Assembly (NCBI GenBank): GCA_903642325.1
Contig: CAHJWM010000003.1
Coordinates: forward strand, 105,713 to 169,712
Source: Myxococcales bacterium
GTDB taxonomy: Bacteria > Myxococcota_A > Polyangia > Polyangiales > Polyangiaceae
Length of the DNA stretch: 64,000 nucleotides
Reading direction: 5' to 3'
Made by a program: the position numbers and the translations under genes. The notes beneath the pieces are model-generated. The model had not been told where the DNA came from and did not search any database. It worked only from the letters and a program-made list of their open reading frames with translations. Within the stretch, counting starts at the first letter, position 1, and each line of letters opens with the position of its first letter. Below, piece after piece: positions 34,264 through 44,717 of the stretch.

Positions 34264-34698
34264 ATGCCGGAAGAAGCGCACGCCAGCCAAGCTCAAACCA
34301 TTCTGATTGCCGACGACGACGATTTGGCGCAGCAAATGCTCGGACATGTTGCCCTCAAGCGCGGTTATCGAATCGTGCAGGCGCTGACCGGTAGCTCCGT
34401 GTTCGAATTGGCGCTCGAGACGCAACCGGACTTGATCGTCCTGGACATTGGCTTTCCGGACGCAGACGGGCGGGACGTACTTCGCAAGTTGAAAGCCGAG
34501 CAGCGCACGGCGCACATTCCAGTGATCGTTTGGTCGGGTCGCAAGAGCAATTCGTCCGACGCGCGCATTTCTCTCGAGCTCGGCGCCGAGGATTACGTCG
34601 AAAAAAGCGACGCAGAGCTGTTCGTAGTGAAGATCGAACGAGTGCTGCTGCGGCTCAACCCGCCTTCGTCGGACGGCTCGCAATCCGCGGCGCAATAA
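34264..34698 (+). CDS. Single-domain response regulator
   Basis: A 144-aa receiver domain without an output domain. The acidic cluster is IADDDD, the phosphoacceptor Asp lies in LIVLDIGFPDADG, the conserved Thr/Ser position is VIVWSGR, and the Lys is in YVEKS (KP replaced by KS). AGAGGA precedes the ATG at 34264. The frame extends back to a GTG at 34153, which has a strong TAGGAGG site 12 nt upstream, so a 37-residue longer form is possible. No kinase gene is adjacent. Confidence 0.88.
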   Translation: MPEEAHASQAQTILIADDDDLAQQMLGHVALKRGYRIVQALTGSSVFELALETQPDLIVLDIGFPDADGRDVLRKLKAEQRTAHIPVIVWSGRKSNSSDARISLELGAEDYVEKSDAELFVVKIERVLLRLNPPSSDGSQSAAQ

Positions 34699-34780
34699 CG
34701 GTCGCGCGCGGAGTGCGGCTTTCGAGGCTCGTCAAGCAGCAGCCCTCCGTTTCTGCCTGAATAGCGCGCGTGGCTCGATC

Positions 34781-36031
34781 TTACTTGGCGAAGGCGACCT
34801 TTAGTTTCGACACCGCCAGCGCCATCGCCTCCTTGGCTTTGGCAACCGCGGCGCCCATTCCAAAAAACTCGTGCGTTACGCCCGAGAAAGTCTTCTGATC
34901 GGTTTCGACCTTGGCTGCGTTCAGCTTCATGGCCAGTAGCTCGCCGTCAGAGCGTAACGGATCGATGTCGGCGTTGATGATGGTCGTCGGCGGCAGCCCC
35001 ATGAGGTTCGCATTCACTAGGTCGATGCGCTTATCTTTGCCGTCGGCCGGAGTGCGGAAGTACTTATCCGTGAACCATGCCATCTGCGCCTTGTTCAGCG
35101 GCTTGGCGTTCGCATTTTCGATGTATGAAGGGGTGTTCATGTCAGAGCCCGCGACGGGGTAGACGAGAACCTCGTACACGGGCATGGGTTCCTTCTTGTC
35201 TCGGGCCGCCATGCTGACCGAGGCCGCCAGATTGCCGCCCGCGCTCTCGCCAACGAGCGCGATTTTCTTGGCGTTGCCGCCGAGCGAAGCCGCGTTCTTG
35301 AATACCCACTCGTACGCGGCGAGTGCGTCATCGTGCGCGGCGGGAAACTTGTTCTCCGGTGCTTTCCTGTACTCGACGGCGACCACGATGGCTTCCGCGC
35401 CGTTGGCGAGACCCCGCGCCGAAGAATCGTAGGTGTCGATGGTGGCGATGACGAACCCCCCGCCGTGATAGTAGACGATGAGCGGATAGGGAGCTTTGCC
35501 GGTTTTGGGTACGTAGACGCGGACTGGCAATTGACCCGCCGAGCCCGGAATGGTGCGGTTGGTGACTTTGCCCACCTCTTCCGGAGCGCCGCTCTTGCCC
35601 TGCTTCTTGAGCAGTGCCATCACCGCATCGGCCGGCGTGGGTTGCTTGCGCGCTTCGGTCGCGTCGAGCGTTTCGATCGGCTTGCCGTTCAGCGCGGCGA
35701 GCTGGTCCGTGACCGCCTTCATGTCGGGGTCCTGCTTCACCATTGGGTCGCCCGCCCCCGGCGGCGGCGCCGCGGGCGCCGCGCTCGCGCTCGTCATCGC
35801 CGCCGACTCATTAGGCGGAGGCGGGGGTGGAGGCGGCGGCGCGGGCATATCCGAGGCCGTCTTCGGGTCGGCGGGGGATTTATCGCAGGCGGCCAAGAGC
35901 AAGAGGGGAGCACAGGAAATGAAGCAGAACACGGTGGATGAACGAATGGTCGAGGTAGCCTCCAGGATTTGCCGCTGCGCGTGCAAACCACGTGCCGGCG
36001 CGGTGGTTAGTGCGCACTGCTGAGCCGGCAT
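34781..36031 (-). CDS. Alpha/beta-hydrolase esterase (HSL family), lipoprotein
   Basis: About 416 aa. A lipoprotein signal (CAPLLLLAACDK) is followed by a Pro-run and Ala-rich linker. The hydrolase of the hormone-sensitive-lipase/carboxylesterase group has the oxyanion motif YYHGGGFV, the nucleophile elbow GESAGG, an Asp (INADIDPLRSDGE) and a His (GVTHEFFG). It should cleave short-chain esters at the cell surface or periplasm. The true start is uncertain: ATG at 36031 places a long stretch before the hydrophobic segment, so a later alternative start codon is possible. Confidence 0.88.
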   Translation of the reverse strand: MPAQQCALTTAPARGLHAQRQILEATSTIRSSTVFCFISCAPLLLLAACDKSPADPKTASDMPAPPPPPPPPPNESAAMTSASAAPAAPPPGAGDPMVKQDPDMKAVTDQLAALNGKPIETLDATEARKQPTPADAVMALLKKQGKSGAPEEVGKVTNRTIPGSAGQLPVRVYVPKTGKAPYPLIVYYHGGGFVIATIDTYDSSARGLANGAEAIVVAVEYRKAPENKFPAAHDDALAAYEWVFKNAASLGGNAKKIALVGESAGGNLAASVSMAARDKKEPMPVYEVLVYPVAGSDMNTPSYIENANAKPLNKAQMAWFTDKYFRTPADGKDKRIDLVNANLMGLPPTTIINADIDPLRSDGELLAMKLNAAKVETDQKTFSGVTHEFFGMGAAVAKAKEAMALAVSKLKVAFAK

Positions 36032-36189
36032 CGAAATGCGCCGAGACCCGGCAGCGGCATGCAGCGCCGCGTTGGGCCGCATGTGACCATTCGCCAAGCT
36101 CACCGACGCGTCATTAGCTGCTAACGTGGAGGGCTTCGGCTGACGTTAAGCCGGAGCGCAAGTAGGTTTGCGTTTCAACGGAGCAGGCG

Positions 36190-36822
36190 ATGTGCGGTAG
36201 ATATAAATTGAGCGCCAAAAGCGAGAGCGTTTGGGCCCACTTCGATTTGCATGGGGAGCAACTGCCGCTCTTGCCCCGTTTCAACATCGCCCCGACTCAG
36301 CCCGTTGCCGTCCTCCGGCGGCCCCATCAGCTGGAGCTCGTGCGTTGGGGGCTCAAGCCGGCGAGCTCCAATTCGGGCGGGTTCAATGTTCGTGTCGAGA
36401 GCCTTGCCGCGCCCTTGTATCGAGCATCCATCCGCGAGCGCCGTTGCCTGATCATCGCGGATGGTTTTTATGAATGGAAGCCGCTGGTCGAAGCTAAAAA
36501 GCCCTTCCTCATCCAGCGCAAAGACGGCCAGCCGTTCGCGTTCGCAGGGCTTTGGGGGCCGACGCCGCTGAAGGACGGGCAGCTAGTCGATGCGTGCGCC
36601 ATCCTGACTACGGCCGTGCGCGGCGTGGTCGCCAGCGTGCACCAGCGCATGCCTGTCATTTTGCCAGTCGGCTCATACGCAGCATGGCTCGATCCCGCGT
36701 CGAATTATCGCAGCTTGCTCGAGCCAGATGTCGAGGGTTTGGAGCTCGTGCCGATCTCGAGCCTGGTCAATTCGACGAAGAATGACGACGAACGGTTGGT
36801 CGAACCGTTGCCTGCCGACTGA
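36190..36822 (+). CDS. yedK: SRAP (YedK/HMCES) family abasic-site protein
   Basis: Forms a covalent thiazolidine crosslink with abasic sites in single-stranded DNA. 210 aa. Cys2 is exposed once Met is removed (MCGRYKL), followed by RFNIAPTQ, Asn66 (FNVRVES, usually N-A-R-x-E), Glu95 (GFYEWK) and His151 (VHQRMPVIL), which are the catalytic set. It stands alone between an esterase and a small lipoprotein gene. The N-V-R-V-E variation is modest. Confidence 0.95.
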   Translation: MCGRYKLSAKSESVWAHFDLHGEQLPLLPRFNIAPTQPVAVLRRPHQLELVRWGLKPASSNSGGFNVRVESLAAPLYRASIRERRCLIIADGFYEWKPLVEAKKPFLIQRKDGQPFAFAGLWGPTPLKDGQLVDACAILTTAVRGVVASVHQRMPVILPVGSYAAWLDPASNYRSLLEPDVEGLELVPISSLVNSTKNDDERLVEPLPAD

Positions 36823-36853
36823 ACCGCTCGGCTGTCGAGGCAGTAAGCACGTT

Positions 36854-37261
36854 ATGCTGATTCGGTTTCGAATGAGAAGCATGCGCTTCGTCCGGTTGCT
36901 CAACGCAGCGCTGCTGTGGGCCGGTCTCTGCGCGTGCTCGAGCCAAGGCCCGAAGAAGAAGCGCGACCCAGCCGTGCTCGATGGCGTGGAGCTGAGCGCT
37001 GCACGCCGCGTGGGCCTAGAAACTGCGGCGGACGCCATTCGAAAAGGCGACCTCAAAAAGCTAAGAATGCTTACGGTCTGGGTACGAAAGCGCGCTCAAG
37101 TCGTACTGTTCGAGGCGGATGACCTGCAAGCATTGGATATCGCCATCAGCTGCCTGGACGGCAGCTTGGCGCAAAGCGAACGCGCCGCCACGCTAGCCAA
37201 GGTGACGTCCGGCAAGTTGATCAAAGATGCCCGCGAAGTTTGCCTGGTTGGCGCCGACTAG
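36854..37261 (+). CDS. Small putative lipoprotein
   Basis: A 135-aa protein. The signal ends in a lipobox-like LCAC. The mature part is helical and basic (LETAADAIRKGDLKKLRMLTVWVRKRAQ) with two later Cys. Three in-frame ATGs (36854, 36872, 36881) compete as starts. No family recognised. Confidence 0.6.
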   Translation: MLIRFRMRSMRFVRLLNAALLWAGLCACSSQGPKKKRDPAVLDGVELSAARRVGLETAADAIRKGDLKKLRMLTVWVRKRAQVVLFEADDLQALDIAISCLDGSLAQSERAATLAKVTSGKLIKDAREVCLVGAD

Positions 37262-37348
37262 CACCGCAAACGCCAACTGTTCCATCGAACGTCGCATGGC
37301 AACTTTGCGCCATGATACTGGTGCAAGCTGATCGGCGTTGGCCACGAC

Positions 37349-38473
37349 TCAGAGTGCGTTTCCATTTCGGATTAGTTGCCGCGTATTGCGCGCGACGATC
37401 CGGTCTTCATCGGTTTTCATGACTAGCACGCGAGCCCGACTCGACCCGTGCTGAATCTCAGCTTCGTTGCGCGCGTTCTTAGTGGCGTCGAGGGCGACCC
37501 CTAGCGAGCTCAAACCTTCACAAGCCGCTTCGCGGATCAGCGGCGTGTGCTCACCGATGCCGCCGGTAAAGACTAGGACGTCGAGCCCGCCGAGGACAGC
37601 CATGTAGGCGCCGATCGTCTTTCGCACCGAGTAGCCCAGCACTTCGATCGCGAGCCTCGCCAGCGCATCACTCTCGTGGCGCTGCACCAAGTCGCGCATG
37701 TCGGCGCTCCCGGCAATGCCCAAAAGACCCGATTCGCGCTCGAGAAGCTGCTCGACCTGATCGCAGGAAAAACCCTTTTCACGCATCAGGTACAAGACCA
37801 GCCCGGGGTCGAGATCGCCAGAGCGCGTGCCCATCGGAATCCCGCCGCCGGGTGTCAGCCCCATGGTGGTATCGACTGACCGCCCATCTTTGATCGCCGC
37901 GAGGCTCGCGCCACTGCCCAGATGGGCCACGACCACGCGTCCGGGCGGCGGGGTACCGAGCGTTGACAGGACGTACTGGTAGGACAGGCCATGAAAGCCG
38001 TAACGACGGATGCCTTCATCGAAGAGCGCCTTGGGAATCGCGAAGTGAGCGGCACAATCTGGCAGATGGGCGTGAAAGGCGGTATCGAAGCAAGCGACTT
38101 GAGGGACGTCGCGAAGCCGGGAAAATGCGGCTTCGATGCCCGCAATGCCGTAAGGAAGGTGCAGCGGCGCCAGGGGCATCAAACCCTTCAGGCTGGCGAC
38201 GAGCGCCGCATCCACCCGCGTCGAACTGAGGTGTGCCGGACCACCGTGAACGATGCGGTGACCTACCAACGACGCTTGCGGTAAGCCTTTTTCCTCGAGC
38301 TGCCGGAAGGCGGAGCCGAGGGCGTCCGCGACAGAGGTGACCTGTTCGACCGCCCCTTCGGCGAGCGACTCCTCGCCCTCCGCGGTGGCGCGGAATAGCG
38401 CGAATTTCAGCGAGGACGAGCCTGTGTTGAGGCACAAAACGACATCCCCAGAGCCGGCGGGGTCAGGCACCAT
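37349..38473 (-). CDS. ackA: Acetate kinase
   Basis: Converts acetyl phosphate and ADP to acetate and ATP. 374 aa. Signatures: [15 protein letters not shown] at the N-terminus, [21 protein letters not shown] (catalytic Asp), [34 protein letters not shown] split over the ATP site, and FTGGIGEH near the C-terminus. The ATG at 38473 overlaps the phosphoketolase stop by 11 nt, so the two are translationally coupled: Xfp makes acetyl phosphate and AckA harvests ATP from it. Confidence 0.97.
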   Translation of the reverse strand: MVPDPAGSGDVVLCLNTGSSSLKFALFRATAEGEESLAEGAVEQVTSVADALGSAFRQLEEKGLPQASLVGHRIVHGGPAHLSSTRVDAALVASLKGLMPLAPLHLPYGIAGIEAAFSRLRDVPQVACFDTAFHAHLPDCAAHFAIPKALFDEGIRRYGFHGLSYQYVLSTLGTPPPGRVVVAHLGSGASLAAIKDGRSVDTTMGLTPGGGIPMGTRSGDLDPGLVLYLMREKGFSCDQVEQLLERESGLLGIAGSADMRDLVQRHESDALARLAIEVLGYSVRKTIGAYMAVLGGLDVLVFTGGIGEHTPLIREAACEGLSSLGVALDATKNARNEAEIQHGSSRARVLVMKTDEDRIVARNTRQLIRNGNAL

Positions 38474-40820
38474 TCCACCTGAAATCGCTGATCTCGGGCA
38501 TGTCCTGCAAGTGCTCTCGTACGTATGCGGAATGCGAGCGGATCGCCTCCTGACATTCGTCGAGCAGCAGGTTCGCGTTGGCCGGGGGCCGGCGTACACG
38601 TTTCAGCGCCTCCATCGCCAAATGAAATCGGCTCGTGCGGTTGAGCACCACCATGTCGAAAGGCGTCGTCGTAGTGCCCTCCTCGCGATAGCCACGCACG
38701 TGGAATCGGCCAGGTTCCTGGCGCCCGTGAAGCAATTGGTGCACCGTGCCCGGGTAGCCGTGGAATGCAAAAATCACGGGCAGATCCGCACCGAATAACT
38801 CGAGGAAGCGGTCGTCGGGCATGCCATGCGGGTGATCGTTGGGCGGGAACAGCGTCATTAGATCGACGACGTTCACCACGCGCATGCGCAGGTTCGGGGC
38901 CTTGCTTCGTAGCCAGGCCACCGCCGCCATTGTTTCCAACGTAGCGGTGTCGCCGGCGCAGCCGAGCACGATATCCGGATCCCTCCCGTGATCGGTGCTG
39001 GCCCACTCCCAGACCGAAGCGCCGACCGTGCAATGCGCGCGTGCGGCGTCGAGCGACAGCCATTGAAGTTGTGGCTGTTTGTCGATGATGATGAGGTTCG
39101 AATAGTTTTTGCTGCGTAGGCAGTGATCCGCCACAGAAAGCAGGCAGTTTGCATCTGGCGGCAAGTAAATGCGCGCTACCGTGCCCTTCTTCGAGAGCAC
39201 CGTATCCATGAAGCCCGGCCCTTGGTGGCTGAATCCGTTGTGATCATTGCGCCAGCAGGTGGAGGTCAGTAGCGTATTGAGTGAGGGGATAGGAGCCCGC
39301 CACGGCAGATCATTGCAAGACTCCAACCACTTTGCATGTTGAGTCGCCATGGAGGCCACGATCAGGGCAAACGCTTCGTACGTGGCGAAGAGCCCATGCC
39401 GACCGGTGAGCACGTAGCCCTCGAGCCAGCCTTGGCAGTTGTGCTCGCTCAGCACCTCCATCACCCGTCCCTCGGGTGAAACGTGGTCGTCGCCCGCCAC
39501 CGGCGGCGCCACCAGGCAGCGTTGCTCGGTGTCGAACACCGCCCCGAGCCGATTGGACTGCGTCTCGTCCGGACAGAACAATCGAAAGCTCGTGGGATTG
39601 TCCCGATACACGTCCCGCAATACGAGTCCGAGCTGGCGCGTGGATTCGTGCAGCTCCGCCCCTGGTTTGGGCACGGGCAGCGCGTAGTTGGCGATGTCGG
39701 GTAGGCGGAGGGGCACCATGAGGGTGCCGCCGTTGGCATGGGGATTGGCGCCCATGCGTCGCGTTCCCGTTGGCGCCGCGCTCGCCCATTGCGGCATGAG
39801 CTTGCCCTGTTCGTCGAACAGCTCCTCGGGCCGATAGCTGCGTAGCCAGCTCTCGAGCGCGGCCAAGTGAGCTGGGTTGTCACGCACCTCCGAGATCGGA
39901 ACTTGGTGCGCGCGAAAGGTGCCTTCGATCGCCAAGCCGTCGATTTCACGCGGCCCGGTCCAGCCCTTGGGCGTGCGCATCACGATCACTGGCCAACGCG
40001 GACGGCGGGTCACCAACCCGGAAGCTCGCGCGTCGCGTTGTATGGCCTTGATGTCGATCAGACACTGATCGAGCACGCTGGCGAAGAGCGAATGAACCGC
40101 GAAAGGCTCGTTGCCGACGACGAAGCGCGGATCATAGCCGTGACCCCGCAGCAGCTGTGCCACGTCCTCATCGCTCGATCGGCCAAGGACCGTCGGACCG
40201 GAAATCTTGTAACCATTCAAGTGTAAAATAGGCAGCACCGCGCCGTCCCGCTTCGGATTCAGAAAGCTGATGCCTTTCCAGGACCCCTCGAGCGGCCCTG
40301 TCTCGGCTTCGCCGTCGCCCACCACTGCCGCCGCGATCAAATCCGGGTTGTCGAACACGGCGCCAAAGGCGTGCGTGAGGACGTAGCCGAGCTCCCCGCC
40401 CTCGTGGATCGAGCCGGGCGTAGGCGGGCTCACATGACTCGGAATCCCGCCCGGCGTCGAAAATTGGCGGAACAACCGATGTAGCCCGGCAACGTCTTGA
40501 GTGACTTTTGGGTACACCTCGGAGTAAACGCCCTCCAAATAGGTATTGGCGATCACTGCCGGCCCGCCGTGCCCGGGCCCGGCCATGAAGAGAACGTTCA
40601 GGTCATCCCGCCGGATAACGCGATTTAGGTGAGCACAGATCAGGTTTAACCCCGGCGAGGTTCCCCAGTGACCGAGCAACCGAGGCTTCACGTGCTCCGC
40701 CTTCAAGGGCTCACGCAGCAGCGGATTTTCGCATAAGTAAATCTGGCCTACGGTCAGGAAATTGGCAGCGCGGAAATAGCCATCCAATTCGGTGAACTCG
40801 CTTCGGTTCGACGTCGCCAT
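38463..40820 (-). CDS. xfp: Phosphoketolase (xylulose-5-P/fructose-6-P)
   Basis: Thiamine diphosphate enzyme that cleaves xylulose-5-phosphate and/or fructose-6-phosphate to acetyl phosphate. 785 aa, full length. Motifs: [45 protein letters not shown] segment ([19 protein letters not shown]), the thiamine-binding [14 protein letters not shown]...LHLNGYKI, and [13 protein letters not shown] region ([14 protein letters not shown]). GGAG lies about 11 nt before the ATG. First gene of an operon with ackA. Which sugar phosphate is preferred cannot be read from the sequence. Confidence 0.97.
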   Translation of the reverse strand: MATSNRSEFTELDGYFRAANFLTVGQIYLCENPLLREPLKAEHVKPRLLGHWGTSPGLNLICAHLNRVIRRDDLNVLFMAGPGHGGPAVIANTYLEGVYSEVYPKVTQDVAGLHRLFRQFSTPGGIPSHVSPPTPGSIHEGGELGYVLTHAFGAVFDNPDLIAAAVVGDGEAETGPLEGSWKGISFLNPKRDGAVLPILHLNGYKISGPTVLGRSSDEDVAQLLRGHGYDPRFVVGNEPFAVHSLFASVLDQCLIDIKAIQRDARASGLVTRRPRWPVIVMRTPKGWTGPREIDGLAIEGTFRAHQVPISEVRDNPAHLAALESWLRSYRPEELFDEQGKLMPQWASAAPTGTRRMGANPHANGGTLMVPLRLPDIANYALPVPKPGAELHESTRQLGLVLRDVYRDNPTSFRLFCPDETQSNRLGAVFDTEQRCLVAPPVAGDDHVSPEGRVMEVLSEHNCQGWLEGYVLTGRHGLFATYEAFALIVASMATQHAKWLESCNDLPWRAPIPSLNTLLTSTCWRNDHNGFSHQGPGFMDTVLSKKGTVARIYLPPDANCLLSVADHCLRSKNYSNLIIIDKQPQLQWLSLDAARAHCTVGASVWEWASTDHGRDPDIVLGCAGDTATLETMAAVAWLRSKAPNLRMRVVNVVDLMTLFPPNDHPHGMPDDRFLELFGADLPVIFAFHGYPGTVHQLLHGRQEPGRFHVRGYREEGTTTTPFDMVVLNRTSRFHLAMEALKRVRRPPANANLLLDECQEAIRSHSAYVREHLQDMPEISDFRWNGA

Positions 40821-40922
40821 GTCAGAATTGTCTCCTTACGAGCAACAGCTGATTCGAGGACGACCTCTATACCACGCGCGTCGGTGGGCGCGTGCGCTTG
40901 CCCGTCGGGTTCGCCGTCGAGC

Positions 40923-43442
40923 TCAGCTGACGTTCACACGGCCGCCGCCGGCTGGCCCGGCCGAATCGCGAGTTTTGCCGTGCAGACGCTTCTGTTCGTA
41001 CATCAGGGCGTCGGCCCGGACGATCAGTTCGTCAATCGACTCCGCGTTGCACGGGTCGAAGGCGCATCCGCCGATACTGGCAGAAAGCTCGTATTTGCGA
41101 CCGGGCTGGGCGTTACGCTTGGCAATTTCGTGTTCGATCCGCGACACGAAGAGCGCAATCAGCGAACGCTCGGCGTCTGGAAGCAGAGCCACGAATTCGT
41201 CTCCGCCCAGGCGCGCAATGATGTCCGAGCCGCGGAAGGCGACGCGCAGCACGTCCGCCATCTCGCACAGCGCGCGATCGCCTTCTTCGTGACCGAGCTC
41301 GTCGTTGATCGGCTTCATGCCGTTCAGGTCGAAAAAGAACAAGAGCGCCGGGCGCTTCATGCGCTCGGCCAAGCGCAACTGCTGAATTGCGAGCTCCAAG
41401 AAGCCGCGCCGGTTGTGCAGCTCCGTGAGCTCGTCTCGGATCGATAGGCTGCGCACGCGCTCGGATTGTTCTTCGATCGCCTTTCGCGCTCGCTCACGCT
41501 CGATCACGCGGCCGAGCTGCGTGCCGATGTTGGCCATTAGCGAGAGTAGGCGCGAATCAGCGTCCTCTTTGCGCTCCGAGTAGAACTCGAGCGCGGCCAC
41601 GACCTCGTCTTCGATCAGCACCGGAAAGGCGAACGCGCTGACCAAGCCCGCTTCCGCCGCCGTTTCGGGCCGCACGTAGCCCTCGTCGCTCTTCAAATCT
41701 GCGATCCACGTAGGCTCTCCCGAAGCCAAGACCTTGCCGATCATGCCCGTACCAGGGGCGAAGTTTAGAGTGGAACCCACCTCGCGAAAACGCGCAAACC
41801 TTTCCGGATCCGCGTCGTACCACCAACCGGCAGACTTCAGCAGTGTGGCTTGCTTGAGGTACACTTGCCCGATCGGCCAACGCATGAAAGTGCACACGCG
41901 GTCCAGGCAAACTTGGAAGGCGTCGTGCACGTCGTGCGCACTGTTGGCGGCGACGGCGATACCTTGCAAGAGATCGCTCAACGCTGCTTCCTCGCGCGCG
42001 GAGCGTTCGGCCGCCCGTTGGGCGGTCACGTTGTGCAGCACGGCGACGCTACCGAGCAGCGTATTGCGGTCGTCCAGGATTGGATCGACCGTGACGTGTA
42101 AGTGGGTCGCCGGGCCGTCGGCGCCCGCCCGCACTACGACATCGGTCGGGAATGTCGCTTCGCCGTACAGCGCCCGCGCCAGCGGCTGCTCGCACTCTTT
42201 CATGGGTGTCTGGCCGTCTTCGTGGAAGAAGCTCAGCTTGCTCAGCAAGGCCGGGATGTCTTCGGCCAATGGTTGAACCCCGAAGAAGGCTTTGGCGGCG
42301 TGATTGAAGACCACGAACTCCCCATTGGGGCTGACCATGACCACACCCTCACGCATATGTTCGAGCGTCGATTGAAAGACCAAAGTCTGCATGCGCAAAG
42401 CTTCTTCGACCTGCTTGTGAGCGGTGACGTCGTACACCAGCGCCATGCCCGCGATCACTAGGCCGAGGGCATCGCGCACTGGGACTATGGTGCACGCGAA
42501 CGTCCGCTCGTCACGCGTCAGCTCGAACTCCTCGGTAAACCCTGCGAGCGAGCTGCGGTAGCGCTGGGCCAGCGCTTCCGCCCGCCCGTCCGCAACGACG
42601 TCGAACGGCGTTTTGCCCAGCACATCACCGGTAGTGAAACCCATGCTGACGAGCAGCTGCTTGCCCTCCGCCATCATATAACGGAGGTCACGATCGAACA
42701 GCAACACCGCCCCTTTCGGCAGGTTTTGCAAGACGGTGCGGAAGATTGCTTCGTTCTTGGCGAGAGCCTCACTCGCGGCGTTGCTCCGAGTGATGTCGCG
42801 AGCCACGCTCACGGCCGCCACGATTTTGCCGGCGGAATCGCGAATCGGCGAGGCATTGACACTCAGAGTCTGCTTCGGGAGGCCGGCCTGGCGGCGCACC
42901 AGCACGAAATCCCGGACCTGCTCGCCGTGCAGGGCACGCGTGGCCGGCGCGGCGCTCGTCGTGAGCGGGGTAGTGCCGTCCTCGAAGAACAAGCCGTACG
43001 CCGCGAGGCTCTGTACTGTCTCCAGGCTCTCGGCGGGTCGAGCGCAGCGCGCCGCGTGGTTGGTCATCAGCACTTTGCCCCCGGGGCCAGCGACGACCAC
43101 CGAGTCCTCCATGCATTCCAGCACGGAGCGCAATAATTCACGGTCGCGTTCACGGTCCGCTTCGGCTGACGTCAGCGCTTCGAGTCGCGCGCGCAGCTCG
43201 ATGTCGGCGCTGACCGTGGCTGCGATCTCATGCAGCAAGGTCATCGGCTTGCGTAGCCATTGACCAGCCAAGTGAGTGAAGCGACCGAATGCCCCATTCG
43301 CTCGTGTATCCTTGAGCCGGCGCGTCGCGAGCCGCGCGGGGTCGGTCTGCTTGGGAGGTTGCCTTGGCGTTGCCACGGCATGCGCGCCGGACTCAGGGTC
43401 CGGGCTGGAGGCGGGGGGCCCTATGCTGGCAATTTTAGACAA
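40923..43442 (-). CDS. PAS(x3)-GAF-GGDEF diguanylate cyclase
   Basis: An 839-aa cytoplasmic sensor that should make c-di-GMP. Three PAS domains lie at about residues 95-215, 225-340 and 345-470 (each ending in ARDIT, VYDVT and LHNVT patterns), a GAF domain at about 485-640, then a GGDEF domain at about 665-825. The active site ARLGGDEF is intact and is preceded five residues earlier by RGSD, a product-inhibition I-site. There is no transmembrane segment, so it senses an intracellular cue. The start is uncertain: TTG at 43442 gives the longest protein, and an ATG at 43244 still keeps all domains. Confidence 0.92.
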   Translation of the reverse strand: MSKIASIGPPASSPDPESGAHAVATPRQPPKQTDPARLATRRLKDTRANGAFGRFTHLAGQWLRKPMTLLHEIAATVSADIELRARLEALTSAEADRERDRELLRSVLECMEDSVVVAGPGGKVLMTNHAARCARPAESLETVQSLAAYGLFFEDGTTPLTTSAAPATRALHGEQVRDFVLVRRQAGLPKQTLSVNASPIRDSAGKIVAAVSVARDITRSNAASEALAKNEAIFRTVLQNLPKGAVLLFDRDLRYMMAEGKQLLVSMGFTTGDVLGKTPFDVVADGRAEALAQRYRSSLAGFTEEFELTRDERTFACTIVPVRDALGLVIAGMALVYDVTAHKQVEEALRMQTLVFQSTLEHMREGVVMVSPNGEFVVFNHAAKAFFGVQPLAEDIPALLSKLSFFHEDGQTPMKECEQPLARALYGEATFPTDVVVRAGADGPATHLHVTVDPILDDRNTLLGSVAVLHNVTAQRAAERSAREEAALSDLLQGIAVAANSAHDVHDAFQVCLDRVCTFMRWPIGQVYLKQATLLKSAGWWYDADPERFARFREVGSTLNFAPGTGMIGKVLASGEPTWIADLKSDEGYVRPETAAEAGLVSAFAFPVLIEDEVVAALEFYSERKEDADSRLLSLMANIGTQLGRVIERERARKAIEEQSERVRSLSIRDELTELHNRRGFLELAIQQLRLAERMKRPALLFFFDLNGMKPINDELGHEEGDRALCEMADVLRVAFRGSDIIARLGGDEFVALLPDAERSLIALFVSRIEHEIAKRNAQPGRKYELSASIGGCAFDPCNAESIDELIVRADALMYEQKRLHGKTRDSAGPAGGGRVNVS

Positions 43443-43509
43443 CGGACTACGAACCGTACGGCCGAGGTAGTGCGTTCTGAAGTCTCCATAATCCGCAAAT
43501 CGGGCCCGT

Positions 43510-43947
43510 TTATCGCCCGTTTGCCGAAAGTAAGCGGACCAGCGCCTGGGTCAGGGCAACCAAAGCCGCCTGGTGTGGCCGCCGTTCGCCAGGCGGCAAG
43601 ACTATTTCTGAGTCGAGCTCCGCGCCAACCCATTCGTGGTTGAAGACATCGTATTCCAGCGCCGGCTGGGCCCAGACCTTGCCATCCACGGACAGCTGGA
43701 TTTGGCCGGTTTCGGGGTCCGTGCGCACCTGAACGGCGCCTGCGCCGTTGAGGGAAATGACCGTGTCATCCCCCAGCGACCTGACGGCCCATTGCCGTAC
43801 TCCACTCGTGACGTTGACCAACTTCGCGCGCAGGTCTTCGGCCGCGCTCAGCTTTTCAGGGAGCAACTCGCGCGGATGGAATTTATCGCGGAAGGCCGAC
43901 AATACCTTGGCCGCGTCTTCCGTGTCACGCGACAGCCGATTCGACAT
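43510..43947 (-). CDS. Hypothetical conserved-looking protein
   Basis: A 145-aa soluble protein. The N-terminal third is charged and helical (SRDTEDAAKVLSAFRDKFHPRELL); the middle alternates strands (VISLNGAGAVQVRTDPETGQIQLSVDGKVW); the C-terminus is helical. The composition is that of a real protein, and the ATG is clear. It lies between the epimerase-like gene and the cyclase gene on the same strand. Function unknown. Confidence 0.65.
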   Translation of the reverse strand: MSNRLSRDTEDAAKVLSAFRDKFHPRELLPEKLSAAEDLRAKLVNVTSGVRQWAVRSLGDDTVISLNGAGAVQVRTDPETGQIQLSVDGKVWAQPALEYDVFNHEWVGAELDSEIVLPPGERRPHQAALVALTQALVRLLSANGR

Positions 43948-43996
43948 TCACAAATTCTTGCAGACAGACCCCGCTTCGAGCAACCTGGATCTGCGG

Positions 43997-44677
43997 CTAT
44001 TTGGCGCTTTTCTGCAACAGCAGGCCGTTCAGATCCGTCGCCTCGAGGATGGTCTTGGGAGCGCCTTCCTTGACGATCGAGATCATGGCCCGTCCCAGTT
44101 CCTCAGTCGTCAGCAGCGCTTTTGGTGCTAGCGCTTTCAGCACCGGAAAGAACGGGCCCATGACACCGTACAATACGCGGTAGAGCGGCGTCCTCGAGAC
44201 GATGCCGTGAAGTGGTTGGATCAGACCAGGACGCAACATGTAGGCGGCCTTGAACGGCAGCGCCAAGAGCGCGTTTTCGGTACCGCCCTTCACGCGCGCC
44301 CACATGACGCGCCCGCGCTCACTGCTATCGGTGCCAGCGCCGGAGACGTACTCGAAGACCAGACCGGGGCTCTGGCGTAACAGCGCCCGGGCTACGGCTA
44401 GCGGCAAATCGTGATTGATACGGCGGTACTCGGACTCGCTCAGGTGAGCTCTGGACGCCCCCAAACAAAACAGGCAACCGTCGTAATCGCAGAGCTCCGG
44501 CTCGATGCTCGACAAGTCGAAGAGATCGGGCATCACGTATTCGTGCAGCTTGGCCGCCTGCTGCCCACTCGAGCGGCGCGTCACGCTCGCGACCCTCGTC
44601 ACCTCGGGGTCGAGCAAGCACTCACGCAGCACGCCCTGGCCGAGCATGCCACTCGCACCGAACAGGATGATTTTCAT
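43997..44677 (-). CDS. NAD(P)-dependent epimerase/dehydratase-like protein (atypical SDR)
   Basis: A 226-aa Rossmann-fold protein. The dinucleotide-binding loop is FGASGMLGQGV at residues 6-16. Later features include CLFCLGASRAHLSE, EYVSGAGTDSS and a YxxxK-like position replaced (MWARVKGGTE). This matches short atypical SDRs of the YbjT/NAD(P)H-binding type rather than classic dehydrogenases. Substrate unknown. Confidence 0.85.
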   Translation of the reverse strand: MKIILFGASGMLGQGVLRECLLDPEVTRVASVTRRSSGQQAAKLHEYVMPDLFDLSSIEPELCDYDGCLFCLGASRAHLSESEYRRINHDLPLAVARALLRQSPGLVFEYVSGAGTDSSERGRVMWARVKGGTENALLALPFKAAYMLRPGLIQPLHGIVSRTPLYRVLYGVMGPFFPVLKALAPKALLTTEELGRAMISIVKEGAPKTILEATDLNGLLLQKSAK

Positions 44678-44717
44678 GGCTAAAACTCGGCTCGCGTTCG
44701 GGACGCGCAGCGAGCGC

